Shown in pieces: positions 11,891 through 23,115 of a stretch of 64,000 nucleotides of DNA (position 1 is its first letter; every line of letters starts with the position of its first letter). The DNA is taken from contig CM060731.1 of NCBI GenBank assembly GCA_030704615.1, positions 15,004,001 to 15,068,000 of the forward strand, written 5' to 3'. The stretch is from Takakia lepidozioides. Its lineage: Eukaryota > Streptophyta > Takakiopsida > Takakiales > Takakiaceae. The notes beneath the pieces were generated by a model. It was given only the letters and a program-made list of their open reading frames with translations. It searched no databases and had not been told where the DNA came from. The translations under genes were made by a program, and so were the position numbers.

Positions 11891-12249
11891 TTCCCTTGAC
11901 GGTCTCTCTGCCTACCGAGACGGTACAGGCAGCGAGTGGGGGCGAGCCGGTGAGGACCACAGGGTATAGACATCCATGGCACACGTGGGAGGTGCTCGAG
12001 GTTCAGAGGGAGTTGGCAGCCAAGGCAGCTGTGATGGATGAGGTTGGGGATTCTTCTGGATGAGGAGGTTCTCAGGAGATGATGATGGGGCAGGATGAGG
12101 CCTTGTCATTGAGAGCAGGGAGGGAGTACTGCTCAAGAGGTTGCAGCATAGCAACCACGGGACGCGTCCTCTACCTCTAAGCCCACTGGACTTAAGGTTG
12201 CAGTTACGGAGGACAATTGGGAGCCTGACATTGGACCCATTGTCACCGG

Positions 12250-13670
12250 AGGAGAGAGACGACGTATGCGGCGGTTCCTGAGGGCTTACAAGAATTACTT
12301 TGCCTTCAGTTTGAAGGACTTGGGAGCACTGAAGGGTCAAGAGATCCGTATTGAGTTTGGGCACTGACACGCCAATCTTTCGGAGACCCTATAGATACAG
12401 TGACATGGAGAGGTCTTTGATTCAGATGAGGACTCAAGATCTCTGGGAGGCAGGTTTGGTGGAGCTCTCTGGTGGAGAGTATGCTTCAGCCACAGTGATG
12501 CCAGCCAAGAAGGATGTCTATGGCAATTGGACGGAGAGACGTATGTGCGGTGATTACCGGCTGTAAATCGTCAGACCAAGTCGATAGGTATGCCATGCCT
12601 ACACCAGAGGAGATCTTTGATGCCATTGGGCATTCCAAGGTCTTTAGCACTTTGGATTTACGATCCGGATATCACCAGTTGCCGATCAAAGAGGCGGATA
12701 AGCAAAAGACGGCATTCTGGGGGATCAATGAGCACGGGAAGGATTGCCTATACCAGTGGCGGTTCTTACCATTTGGGCTTAAAAACGCTCCCGCTGAGTT
12801 TCAAAGAGTCATGGACAGGATTCTAGCAGGGTGGAGTTTGCTCGGTGCTACATAGATGACATCATCATCTTTAGTGCTACGGTGGAGGAGCATGAGAGAC
12901 ACCTTCAGGGGGTATTTGAGCGCTTGAGGACGCACGGATTGAAATTACATCCGGCAAGTGCAAGTTTTTCCACAACCAGATTGAGTATCTGGGTCACATG
13001 ATATATCCTGGAGGATTGGGGGTACAGCAGACTAAGGTAGAGTCCATTGCACAGGTTCCACGCCCCACGGATGTGAGCCGAGTTCGAGCTTTCATGGGGT
13101 TAGCAAACTATTACAGACGGTTTGTTAAGGGATTTAGTGCCATTGCAAAGGCTCTAACCAAGCTGACCAAGGTGGACCAGAGAGTGGCAGTGGGAAGATG
13201 AGCAAGAACAAGCTTTTCAAGAGCTCAAGGCGAGGTTGACCTCGGCGCCCATCTTGAGACGACCTATCAGGGGCGTCCTTTTCAGCTGCATACAGATTGG
13301 AGCATGCTGGGGCTTGGAGCGGTGCTCACACAGGTGGATGATGAGGGAAGAGAGTTCGTAGTGGCTTATGCTAGCCGCTCGAACAATGCTGCAGAGTCTA
13401 AGTATAGCTCATATGAGGGAGAATGCTTAGCTGCAGTGTGGGCCGTGGCACACTTCAGGTGCTATCTATACGGCAATCTCTTCACCCTTGTCACGGATCA
13501 CCAACCACTCAAGTGGTTGATGGAGTCAGACAAGCTTACGGGGAAGCTTGCACGGTGGGCACTCATCCTTCAAGAGTATGACTTTCAGGTGGTGCATCGA
13601 CCGGGTTTGGTCAATCGCAATGCAGATGGGTTGAGTCGCAATCCATGCACGAGCCAGCAGGATGACACTG
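12250..13670 (+). pseudogene. Reverse transcriptase and RNase H of gypsy copy 2
   Basis: RT motifs are visible across several frames: FRRPYRYSDMERSLIQ (about 12378), STLDLRSGYHQLPI (about 12645), LPFGLKNAPAEFQRVMDR (about 12767) and the YIDD catalytic motif at about 12848-12860 after a frameshift. IEYLGHMIYPGGLG and AFMGLANYYRRFVKGF follow, then RNase H from about 13285 (MLGLGAVLTQVDDEGREF) to VVHRPGLVNRNADGLSRNP (about 13590-13650). Frame breaks are near 12360, 12560, 12840, 12955 and 13190. Confidence 0.87.
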
Positions 13671-13859
13671 GAGCTCTCGGTGGCATGGTGAGACGGACGA
13701 GGAGATGGTGCCCGGATGGCATGCATCTGCATTTCTGTGTATCTTGGCAGCGGAAGGCCAGGTGGACCTACAACAGGGATGACTGTAGATCAAGTGTCTG
13801 AGGACCCTGAGGCCAGCAATGAGCAGGGTGGCCCAAAGATATACAGGAGGATTCAGTTG

Positions 13860-15110
13860 TGTTGGACTACCTCCGCAGTGGAGACACGGCAGCCACTATG
13901 ACTGCCAAGGAGAGGGATCGGATCCTACAACGAGCCAAGAGGTTCAGGTGGGAGGGGACACACCTGCTCCGAGTGTGGGAGGATGGTCGAGTGAGGATTG
14001 TGCCTCACCCAACACAGCGGGCACGGTTAGTGCGGCATGCCCATGAGGAGTTGGGGGCATTTTGGGTGCGACGCACTCATAGTCTACTGCAGGGGCAGTA
14101 TTGGTGGCGTGGTATGCACACAGAGGTGCAACAATTTGTGGCTAGGTGCATGTGTGTGACAGGGTGCGTGCTTCATTCAACGCCCCTACTCCACAATTGC
14201 ACCCTCTTCCGATCATGGGATTGGGCTATAGGTGGAGTTGACTTCGCAGGGCCATTGCCACTGACCATGCGCCACAACAAGTATGTGTTGGTGATGGTGG
14301 AGCACTTCTCCAAGTGGATTGATTGGTTCCATTGCCTGATAAGGCTAGTGAGGGAGCTGCGTATGCATTCTTGGATTGTGTGCTTAGCCGATTCGGTGCT
14401 CCAGCTGAGGTACTCACGGACCAAGGGAGAGAGTTCTTGGGGGAGTTTCAGGCTTTGTGTGACAAGGCCTTGATAGACCACCGCACCACTTCTCGGGATC
14501 ATCCTGAGGCCGATGGCTTGGCAGAGAGAGTTGTTCAGACAGTAAAGAGGGGGGTTTGTGCAAGTATGGCTTGCAGAAGGGACACCTAGGAGATTGGGAC
14601 CTTCAGTTACCCTGGTTAGCCATGGGCTACAGGTTCAGCAAGCAAGCATCACTTGCCTCCTTCTCACCATACTTTCTTCTCTTTGGCCGAGAGCCGGATT
14701 TGCCTACATCCATTCGCAGAGAAGCTGCTACAGTTCTTAACCTTGACGATCCGGACGTGTGGGCACGTGCATGTGAGCAGTGCAGAGTTGTTCAAGAAAG
14801 TCATGCCATGGCTTTGAGAACCTTGCCATTGCACAACACCGTGATACGTTGAGGTATGCTACCATACGTGGTGGGGGCTATCGTCCTGGGGTTCAGAGAT
14901 TCAACCCTGGTGACTACGTCTATCTGCAGCAGACTGCTCCTACGACCTGGATGTGACTGCAGGACGTGTTATTTTGAGGGTTTGAGAGGTCTTGCCCTCA
15001 GGCGTTGGTCTTGGAGGGTCGGGATGGCATAACTTGGAAGGACCATGTGCGTAATTGTGCGCCATGTCACCTTCCGAATGTCGATGGCAGGATGACCCAA
15101 ACTGGCAGTG
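13860..15110 (+). pseudogene. Integrase of gypsy copy 2
   Basis: An N-terminal region with RILQRAKRFRWEGTHLLRV leads to the H2C2 finger (HAHEELG at about 14040, then CMCV in a damaged second half near 14150). The DDE core has VDFAGPLPLTMRHNKYVLV at about 14235-14300, TDQGREFLG at about 14413 and EADGLAERVVQTVKR near 14505-14550. The C-terminal part (GYRPGVWRF-like, then YVYLQQTAP) reaches the PHD finger. Frameshifts occur near 14045, 14150, 14320, 14440, 14555 and 14800. Confidence 0.84.
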
Positions 15111-15128
15111 GTATCTGCAGGTTTGAGG

Positions 15129-15272
15129 TGCATGTTGTGTGGGTCTGCTAGAGGGGCAGCCACCATGCTGGTGTGTGATCGATGCTCTAGAGGTTGGCAT
15201 ATGGGATGCTTGACTCCACCTCTTGAGATGGTTCCGGATGGGGATTGGTTATGTCCACATTGCATTGGATAG
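15129..15272 (+). pseudogene. PHD finger at the C terminus of gypsy copy 2 integrase
   Basis: One frame gives the complete C4HC3 spacing of a PHD zinc finger: CMLC, then CDRC, then HMGC and a closing CPHC, followed at once by a TAG (15270-15272). PHD fingers usually read the N-terminal tail of histone H3. The finger frame is shifted relative to upstream integrase fragments. It occupies the place where chromoviruses carry a chromodomain. The same finger is intact and in frame in copy 3. Confidence 0.85.
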
Positions 15273-15514
15273 TGTGAGTGGATACAACCATGGAAGGCTA
15301 ATAAGAAACGCAAGGCCCAGCTACTAGGAGACCTTGAACACACGAGGTCTTGGCTCAAGTTCACAGATTGCAAGACGGCGACTAACGATGGGGCTACTCT
15401 TGTACCCGGCCTCTTGGTCTATAGGGTTTGAGTGCAATAGGGACAGTGATAGAGGACTTAGTACGGCTGTGGCTATTACATCTTGTAGCTATCTGGAGTT
15501 AGAGGGACCTATCC

Positions 15515-15973
15515 ACCAGCTAGGGGGGCGATTAAGACTATGTGCATATATGTGTGGTGTGGTTTGGACAGCGATGTAGTTGTGTAGCGATATGTATGCG
15601 CACGACAGCTGTCAAGTTAAATAAGCGCAGTGTGAAAACAACTAGAATAAAGCTAGTTATTTGTATTTAACACTTGGATTTAAAATCAGGTGTCAAGTTT
15701 AGTTTGACACCTGAACCGCCTTATCTTCACGAGAGCGGCAGTCGCGTAGTTCATCTCTCTCGAGTTGAGCCTGCGCGACCGAGCTCCTTCATGCGTTTAG
15801 ATCTGAGTGTGCTATGATGGGAGTGTAGGTTGTTGTGGGTGGAGTCCCCATAGCTTGGGGTGCCCCTGGCTCGACTTCTATTTTAAAGAGTGATAGCGAT
15901 GGATTTCATATTTCTTGTGTTGAGAGTGTGTGCCCAGCGATGTAGTTGTGTAGCGATATGTATGCGCACGACA
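15515..15973 (+). repeat. 3' terminus of gypsy copy 2: polypurine tract and B1-A2-B2 blocks
   Basis: A purine tract (agctaggggggcga) ends near 15530. Block B1 (15531-15607) ends agcgatgtagttgtgtagcg then cgcacgaca. Block A2 (15610-15935) repeats 4903 onward but stops about 105 bp early, after gagagtgtgtgccc. Block B2 (15936-15973) repeats only the last 38 bp of B1. The element ends CGACA at 15973, followed by cgat and the resumed copy 1 protease. Confidence 0.78.
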
Positions 15974-15977
15974 CGAT

Positions 15978-16590
15978 ACTTCTTGCCTGCCGGTCCACTC
16001 AAAGTGAAAATGCCTCTCTGGTTGTCTAACAAGACAACTCCAGGTGTCACCATGGCGCGCTCAAAGGCTGGCCTAGCTGGCAGCTCCGTCAAACCTGGCA
16101 GCTGCAGCTTGCTATGGCGCCGTGGCAGTCTTGACCCTCAAATCCGAGGATCCTCTGCCACTACAACCTTCTAGTAACTCCGCAGAAGATGAAAGTGACC
16201 TCCCCACTCTCATAGAGTGTTGCTGCTAGTCTGAACACTGCAGCTGGTCTTACCCCCGGCGTCGCAATCATGGTTGCCGAGAACAGTGGGGCTTGACACA
16301 CAGAGGTGGCTGCCCCAACAACACACCGGCTGCACTAGCCTTGTAGCCAGGTGTCAGTGCTGCACGTGTAGCTCTCCCCAATGGCATAGTAACCTCCGCC
16401 TCGGTAACAGTCGGGCGAGAACTAGGTGTCATGGATGGCGTCGACACAGTCTCCGCCAATGTGAATGACTGAGGAAGCCTCACCTGACGGCTTGCCTCCC
16501 CACGCTGTGGATCCAATTCACCTCTGCACCTTGTGGCTCAGGAACTCTTGCTACTCCTCGAGTCACGGCTGCCACAGACTCCACCTGCAC
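15978..16590 (-). pseudogene. Ala-rich linker and protease start, gypsy copy 1
   Basis: The minus strand encodes the Ala/Glu-rich segment before the protease (for example RLPQSFTLAETVSTPSM at about 16430-16500 and ELPARPAFERAMVTPG at about 16040-16090), matching copies 2 and 3. Frames change near 16120-16290. The last residues (FTLSGPAGKKYR) lie immediately before the copy 2 insertion. Confidence 0.72.
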
Positions 16591-18157
16591 TAGTGGTAGT
16601 GCTGCTCCGCACATGAATCCCATGCCTCCCATATCTCCTCCCTAGGAGCAGGAGGAGGACCATCCCGCCTGGGAGCCGGTACCACCTGAGCTGTAGCCAT
16701 GGCATCGAGCCTCTGCTCTAGCTGCTGAAGCCGGTTGGCCATTGTCTTGGTCAACACCCTGACCTCCGCGTCCTTGGCCATGTTAAGCTTGCCCTTGGCC
16801 TGCACCTCGTGCCCGACCACCTCGTCCTCTCTGGGCTGGTCCACCTCGCCCCCGGCCACCATTGTTCCCTTGGAACTGGCATGGGCGCAACTCAGGATGC
16901 AAGTCATAACACTGGGCATCTCCATGCCTATACTTGCCACAATGCCCACACTGCAACTGTGTAGGCTGTGCTTGTGTCGGCCTTCTGCCACTCTGGGCAA
17001 TCTCTCTTGACATGGGGTCCTCCACATGTCCAACATATCACCCCTAGTTGCTGTTGGCCTGCAAAAGATGCCACGGGCCTCTGCACCTGAGGTCCCCTGT
17101 AAGCTCCATGGAACTTGGGTTGGGCAACCTTGCCCCCCTGACCACGCTATTGGGCAGTCCCTTGTACCTGTTGGCTGGCAGCTGCACCTCGCAGGCATGT
17201 CCTTGCCAAATCCAATGGTAACAACTCGCTCCTCCACCATGTTGAACTCAATCCGCTCAGTCAGCAGAAACACATCCACTAATGTGGGTTGGGCCGCTTG
17301 TAACAGGGTTGCATCCCGCACCCTTCTCTTGAGCTCCTTGTCCAGAATTCCTTACCAGAACTGGACTGCCTGAGCTTCAGTAACCCTTGGGTCACACTTA
17401 TCAAGCACCTCATACGAGTGTAGGCCTCTCGCAAGCTTTCACTGGATTTGCGCTAGAAGTCTTGCAAACTTCGCAGCTTCTCTGTCCGTACACCTTGGTT
17501 GTTCCTCCGCAAATCCTGGAAGAACTCCACCACCGGGTTGAATCTAGGCACATGTGTTGTAATTGTGGCAGGAGGAGTAGTAGCACCTTTTGAACTGGTA
17601 CCACCTGCAGAAGTGCCGGCACTACTTGTTCCACTACTAGTGCTTGTAGTTGGAGATGTTTGTGTAGCTGCTGGTGTCACCGCTGCCCTTTAACCTCTAG
17701 TGATTGAGACATAGTTAGGTGACCAATACTCTCGCCACTCCTCAATCTCCACCGCATGTCCCCGCCTAAATTCATGGTATTCATCCATGGGCGGCCCCTC
17801 AAGGTGCTGGAATAGCCCTTCCACGCCATAAAGGGGGCGTAAACAGTTGTGGATTGCGCATTTGCTGCAAATCACACCAACTGTCAAACTCTTGTATAAA
17901 GTCATTAAGCTCGATGGTGCCCACAGCTCCAGAGTACCTACGTGGCCCCTTGGTAGCTCCATACATCTCCTCCATCGTGTCCCACAACAATGGCACGGAA
18001 ATGACTTGCACCCTCGGCGAGAATCCTCCTGACTCCGAGTCTGAACCTTCCTCAGAAGACACTGAAGGTGAAGTGGCCTAAACCGCACACCTTGTCTTGT
18101 GTACCCACTAGTATCATTGGTGCTTGTACCGGCACTCCCCTCAGCAGCTGGTGGCAC
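16590..18157 (-). pseudogene. gag: Gag and zinc-knuckle region of gypsy copy 1
   Basis: The minus strand encodes the same gag as copies 2 and 3: a Ser/Thr-rich N terminus (about 18050-18157), FIQEFDSWCDLQQMRNPQLF (about 17840-17910), NPVVEFFQDLRRN (about 17500-17545), LLTERIEFNMVEER (about 17230-17275) and the second CCHC knuckle CGHCGKYRHGDAQC (about 16910-16960). An Arg/Gly-rich tail follows. Frameshifts occur near 18000, 17820, 17450 and 17010. As in the other copies, the conserved N terminus has no clear ATG; a GTG at 18157 only marks the open frame. Confidence 0.82.
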
Positions 18158-18660
18158 CTCCGTGATGAAAACTCACAACCCAGCCGGTTGTCAACCTGTC
18201 TCTAATCCCCACTTTCTACAATGTAACCGGGTAAAGAACCTGTTGCGGCTACTGGTTCAAGCAGGAATAATAGGTTTCTAACGTAGACTTGTACCTGCAC
18301 CTACATCCACCGCAAGCACTCCTATGGTCTACTGGTCATCAACCCAGCCTCACCATAGAAGAAACACTGGTGGTCTTGCTCGTCATCACTCCAGCCTCAC
18401 CACCGACAGCATACTCTAGGATAGGCCGATGATCAAATCCGGACCAACCTCCTATGAAAATAAGCGCCCACACAAAGCTAACATGGCGCACAGTCAAGCA
18501 TGCAAGTGTGGAGGGGATCCAAACACAAGAAAATCAAGACAGCAACTCCCCCACACCAAAAACACTCCACAGTGTCGCTCCTGCAAGGACACCCCAGCCC
18601 AAACCCGGACTGACTCTTGCCTCCACCTACGGAAAGGTTTTGGCCTACAGAGAGGGTGAA

Positions 18661-18944
18661 AGACTATGGAGAAGAGAAACTAAGGAAATTCCTAACCCCA
18701 AAATGCTCTCATCCCACCACTCTCCCTCCTGTCTCTATCCACTCGCTTGTATGGCCGTGGCAAGTATCCTTCAATATCCCTCAATCGATCCTTCAAGAGC
18801 TCTTCAACATTGTCCACCAAAGCTCCTCGAAGGGTCCTCCAAGGACCCCAAAGATCCTCCAAACACTCCTCCAAGGGCCCTCAAATATCTTCCAAACAAT
18901 CCTCTAAAGGCCCTTAAATTTCACTAAGTCCTTTCACTGTTGAT
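18661..18944. other. Stretch with short internal repeats, no gene seen
   Basis: Holds repeated ctccaagg / cctccaaa / ccctcaaat words in a pyrimidine-rich context. It may be the outermost leader of gypsy copy 1, but no similarity to copies 2 or 3 was found. Confidence 0.4.
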
Positions 18945-19425
18945 ACCTTAACAGAGGTATAGTCTGAGGTTGCTAGGGTCCCTTATGTTGATGATACCTT
19001 TATAGAGGTATAGTCTGAAAATGAGGGTTCTGTTTGGTATACTAACAGAGGTATAGTCTGAGCTGATTAGGGTCCACATATGGTGATACCTCAACAGAGG
19101 TATAAAAGGGACAAGCTCCTGTTTGGTATACTAACAGAGGTATAGTCTGAGCTGATTAGGGTTCACATATGGTGATACCTCAATAGAGGTATAGTAAATG
19201 GACAAGCTCCTGTTTGGTATACTAACAGAGGTAGAGTCTGAGCTGATTAGGGTTCACATATGGTGATACCTCAATAGAGGTATAGTAAAATGGACAAGTT
19301 CATGTTTGGTATACTAACAGAGGTATAGTCTCACATTAGGGTTCACATATGGTGATACCTCAACAGAGGTATAGTCAAAGGGACAAGCTCCTGTTTGGTA
19401 CACTAACAGAGGTATAGTCTGAGCA
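18945..19425. repeat. Minisatellite of about 91-bp units with hairpin motifs
   Basis: About five tandem units run as gtttggtatactaacagagg, tatagtctgagctgattagg, gttcacatatggtgatacct, caacagaggtatag and a spacer (gggacaagctcct). Each unit contains a perfect small inverted repeat, TACCTC-aaca-GAGGTA (aata in some), plus a decayed second copy of the same hairpin (tatactaacagaggtata). Units differ by scattered substitutions and small indels. Confidence 0.85.
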
Positions 19426-21159
19426 TACACTACTAGGGTTTGTAATGAAGAGCTAGAATGCAAGTCCTTGACTTCTATGCTTCTACTCAAGCAAAAATAT
19501 GGTCTCTAGTGGTCATAAGAGGCATCTTCTTGCTCTCTTCCACCCCAATGTGCAACCAAGAGTGGTCCAACTCAACTTGCAAGTCATTGTCCACCAAATC
19601 AATCCCCCTTCTAGTCCTTGGGATTTGATTGCAAACTACCATATCTCCATTGCCGAGCAATCATGCATTTGTCTCCTCATCACTTGACAATTGCTCCAAA
19701 TCAACACAAATTATCTCAATGTGTAGGAGCAATGCTTGTCACTTTACAATAATGCTCCCAAGCAATCCGCCTTGGATCCCACTCTCACGCCATATGCCTC
19801 ATTTGGGTCTTGCACCAATCCATCATCCATGTGCTCCCCGTGGTCATTTGAATGCATGTTTCATGACCTCTTGGCCTATGTGTTGCTCTCCTTCATCATA
19901 ACATAAATCAACACCTCTCCACTTCACACACAAATGGATCTCAAAGGCCTTCACCTCTTGCTAGTTCAAGAGCTCCCCTTCTCAAACTTGAACTTACAAA
20001 CTCAAGCGAGCATGCTCCACACATGCACCACTTGTTTGGTCAACTATCCACCACAAAGCTCGCACTACCAAGAGCATGAATAGCCAAGTATTGCCTCCCC
20101 CTCTTGTCACATTACATAGTTAGGGTGAAGCTATGCATACATTGAATGATGATTTCCCTTCAAGGATTTCCCACACATATTCTCCAAGCCCTTCCAATGG
20201 CACCCTAAGCTTGGCTCCACACCACCATGATTGGAAGATTTCTTCACATGCTCCCTTTCAACACCTCTTGAGCTTCTTAGTACTCTCCAAGTGCTTGCCC
20301 TTGTTGTCTTCAAGCCCAAGCATATATAGCTCCTTGGCTTCTCTTCCATAACATCCACACTTTGAACTTGCTTAACCCTAACTCGATAGTGAAATGAGCA
20401 CTAACAAGCCTTTAGTCACTCTCCACAAGCCATGGCGCACACCATCGACTCCATAATGCATACAAAGGATTTTCAAACCCTAGAATCCATGCTTCCACAC
20501 ACACAAGACTTCCTCCTTACAATCCTTGCAAAATCTTGTGACTCAAGAGCTTTCTTCTCAAGCTCTCCAACTCCTTGGTGCATGCAATACTCGAGCACCT
20601 TTCCTTGCAACCCCTTGCAAGCCTTGTGATACAAGAGCTAAATTCTCCTAGCTCTCAACCTCTTTAAAATACAAGTGCAAAACTAATCCTTACACTCCGC
20701 ACTCACAAGCATAAGGTGATCTTCTTGTAGTGATAAGAGATGAGAAATGAGAGAAGTAGAAGACAATGAAAGCTCTCAAAGCATGAAGCAATCACATGAA
20801 GAACAAGCCCTAGTCCTTCCAAGTGAAATCCACTCTATCACATAAACTAAGTCAAGCCAAGGGCACCTTTGCTAAAGGAATCCACCCTACAAAACCCTCA
20901 ACACACTCCCTCTCAATACCTAGAGCTATGGAGGTGAGAAAAGCTCATGGAGTCCGCTCAACTACAAGAAGATGAGCCTCCTCAACACTCACAAGGGAAA
21001 AACCTATCTCCATGTCTCAAGTGAGGCTCGACACCTCACTTGGCATGTGAGACCAAATGAAGTCCCAACACACAAAATATAAATATAAATATCTAAAATG
21101 TCCTAGTTAACTAGAAGTAGGTAATTCTAGATAACCATGACTAAAACCATGACAAGGGG
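19426..21159. other. AT-rich stretch, no gene recognised
   Basis: Only short open frames in a pyrimidine-rich strand. An inverted pair of CACTA-like words is present (cttcttgtagtg at about 20713-20724 and ctacaagaagatgag at about 20967-20981), but no transposase. Nothing else is supported. Confidence 0.5.
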
Positions 21160-21414
21160 GTCCCTCTTGTGACACCTGGGAGTTGCAACCTCCACAACCT
21201 TAGTGCCCAGCCCCAGCCCCAGCCCCAGCCCCAACGTCGTCGCCGTTGTTGGCCCCCCCCCCTCTCCCCGCCAGACGCCCCAAGCGACGTCCTTGTGATG
21301 ACATAAACGGACTACAACACCATTGCGACCCCATGTGGCGACGCCGTTGCGACCCACTGCGTCGCAGCGTTGGCCATCCCAGTGACGTTTTTGTGAAGTT
21401 GAGGGCTGCAAAGT

Positions 21415-21447
<33 letters not shown>

Positions 21448-21854
21448 ATCATTGTGATGATACTGTTGCGACGCCCTGGCATCCCAGAGGTGCTGGGGCG
21501 GCCTCAATGACGCTTTGAATGCGACAATGAGGCGTCGCAATTTTTTTTATTTTTTTATTTTTTTATTTTTTATTTTTTTTTGGATTTGCGACGTTGGGGC
21601 ATCCCAAGAAAAAAAAATCCGTCGCAGCGAGGCCCTTTTTCCCTCTCATGCCACCTTGCGATGGCTGGGTGTCGCATTGGTGTCACAGCGGGAGATTGCG
21701 CCGGCTGGACGTTGCAATGGTGTCCCAACGGGAGATTGTGTCGTCGGGGCGTCGCAAATAAGTGCCGCGGGCTCGGCGTTGCAGGCTCAACGCCGCGCAA
21801 GGCGTGGGGGGGCGCGGCTGGCGTCGCAAAACTCCCCCCCCAATTGCTGTAGTG
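21160..21854 (-). mobile_element. CACTA-like (En/Spm) transposon end, non-autonomous or truncated
   Basis: The right edge, read on the minus strand, begins CACTACAGCAATTGG followed by a G run and TTTTGCGACGCC. Inward the sequence is GC-rich with many copies of gcgtcgcaa / ttgcgacg in both orientations, like the subterminal repeats of CACTA elements. Poly-A (21416-21446) and poly-T-rich (21541-21582) tracts interrupt it. No matching left terminus and no transposase were found, so this is a fragment or a non-autonomous remnant. Confidence 0.42.
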
Positions 21855-22109
21855 GTGGACGATATATACCAATTTGCTAGTCGAGAACGAGCTGAACTTG
21901 CTCACGGCCGGAGAAGGAATTGATTATGGGTGTCAGTCATGAAGGCTGTGACAAATTGTTCAGGGTGCGCCACAAGCACATAATGGAAAGGACGAAGCTG
22001 CTTCTTTTCGCATATATGCCCAACAGCGACCGATTTTGGTGCAGCCTGGGAATGTTTTATCGAAGTCGCAAGAAATGGTGCCCTTATGAGGGACAGTCCA
22101 GTAAGCCTA

Positions 22110-22542
22110 TGTCAAGTTAAATAAACACAGTGTGAAACTAACTAGAATAAAACTAGTTATTTGTATTTAACACTTGGATTTAGTTCAAGTGTTAAGTTAG
22201 GTGTTAAGTTTGAGCTTGACACTTGAACCATCTTATCTTCACGAGAGCGTCAGTCGCGCAGCTCATCTCTCTCGAGTTGAGCCTGCGCGACCGAGCTCCT
22301 TCACGCTTTAGAATCTGAGTGTGCTTATGTAGGGAGTATAAGTTGTTGTGGGGTGGAGTCCCCATAGCTTGGGGTGCCCCTGGCTCGACTATTATCTTAA
22401 CGAGTGATGCTGCTGGATTCATGTTGTTTCTTGTGTGAACAGTGTGTTCTTAGCTTTCTTATCACTCGAGAGAGATGACGCTATCTAGTTTTCTAGTGCT
22501 AAGCTAGATACAATGTTTTTTTTTTAGCACTATTATAATATA
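22110..22542 (+). repeat. 5' terminal block A1 of gypsy copy 3
   Basis: About 433 bp from TGTCAAGTTAAATAA to TATTATAATATA, closely matching 34340-34696 and more distantly 4903-5332. It includes the ggggtggagtccccat hairpin. It is not followed by block B or by a clear tRNA primer site. Confidence 0.8.
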
Positions 22543-22599
22543 TATCTTGGGGCAGGAGTCCATCTGGCCCTGCTGTTGCCATGGGTATGCGTTTGTTGT

Positions 22600-23115
22600 T
22601 TACACATTGGCGTTGGTGGTGATCAGGGTGTAGTTATCCCTGTTTGTGGTGGCGGGTGCGTGCGGGGGCCCTGGCAGCCCTGCTGCTTGAGTGCTGGGGC
22701 AGGCTGAGCACCCAGTAAGCCAGTCGTGCCCAACTTGTGTGGTCCGTTGTGTTGCAGCCCAAGAAGGGCCATTGGCTTGTAGCCCATTCTGGCTTGCAGG
22801 CATATTGCTGGATTCACCGTGACCTATAGAGTTGATGATTTTACTTGGTGGGAGCGGTAGCTTGTCAAGAACCAGGTTGGCATGAGTGTAGAAATTGGCC
22901 AAGTTGGCCCCAAGTTCTTGGTGATGGAGTCTTGCAGGGACCACTGAACTGTCTGCCTGCACCTGTGTTGCTGCTTGTCCCTGTGCGGAGTCTCCGGACG
23001 TGCTGTCGACCAGTCTCAGCGTTGCGCGCTCGTGTATGGTGTGCGAGTAGTGAAGGTCGAACGAGAAGCAGAGCGCGCTGGATGGCGGGGCGCAGGGATG
23101 CACCATCTCTCCCAT
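22600..23115 (-). other. Antisense open frame in the leader of gypsy copy 3
   Basis: A 171-codon minus-strand frame between terminal block A1 and gag. It is rich in Ala, Gln, Ser and Thr and contains LGANLANFYTHANLVLDKLP; I recognise no family. Copy 2 has no counterpart. It could be a captured host fragment, an antisense ORF such as some plant gypsy elements carry, or chance. No splice or promoter signal is clear. Confidence 0.3.

Larger units (their letters stand above)
4903..15973 (+). mobile_element. Ty3/gypsy-DNMT element copy 2, nested in copy 1
   Basis: An 11.1-kb plus-strand element begins TGTCAAG at 4903 and ends CGACA at 15973. The flanks are cggt (4899-4902) and cgat (15974-15977), a near-perfect 4-bp target duplication. 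Removing the element makes the minus-strand protease of copy 1 contiguous. The contents are terminal block A, leader, gag, zinc knuckles, protease, methyltransferase, RT, RNase H, integrase, PHD finger and a B-A-B 3' terminus. Frameshifts and stops occur in every region, so it looks non-autonomous unless some are assembly errors. Confidence 0.88.
15978..18660 (-). mobile_element. Ty3/gypsy-DNMT element copy 1, upstream (leader and gag) half
   Basis: Read on the minus strand this piece holds leader, gag, zinc knuckles, the Ala-rich linker and the start of the protease region (SGPAGKKYR at 15980-16010). It joins in sense to 4902. The leader (18160 to about 18660) matches 25600-26000 of copy 3, including tttggtgtggggg and catgcttgactgtgcgcc. 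No terminal block A was found to its right, so its 5' end is lost or beyond recognisable similarity. Confidence 0.84.

Noticed and set aside
18945-19425. CRISPR array
   Set aside because: Units are contiguous, diverged minisatellite repeats without unique spacers, in a eukaryotic setting.
21127-21880. Several open frames in the GC-rich 21-kb region
   Set aside because: They contain poly-Lys or poly-Phe from homopolymers and repeated subterminal motifs, with no recognisable protein.
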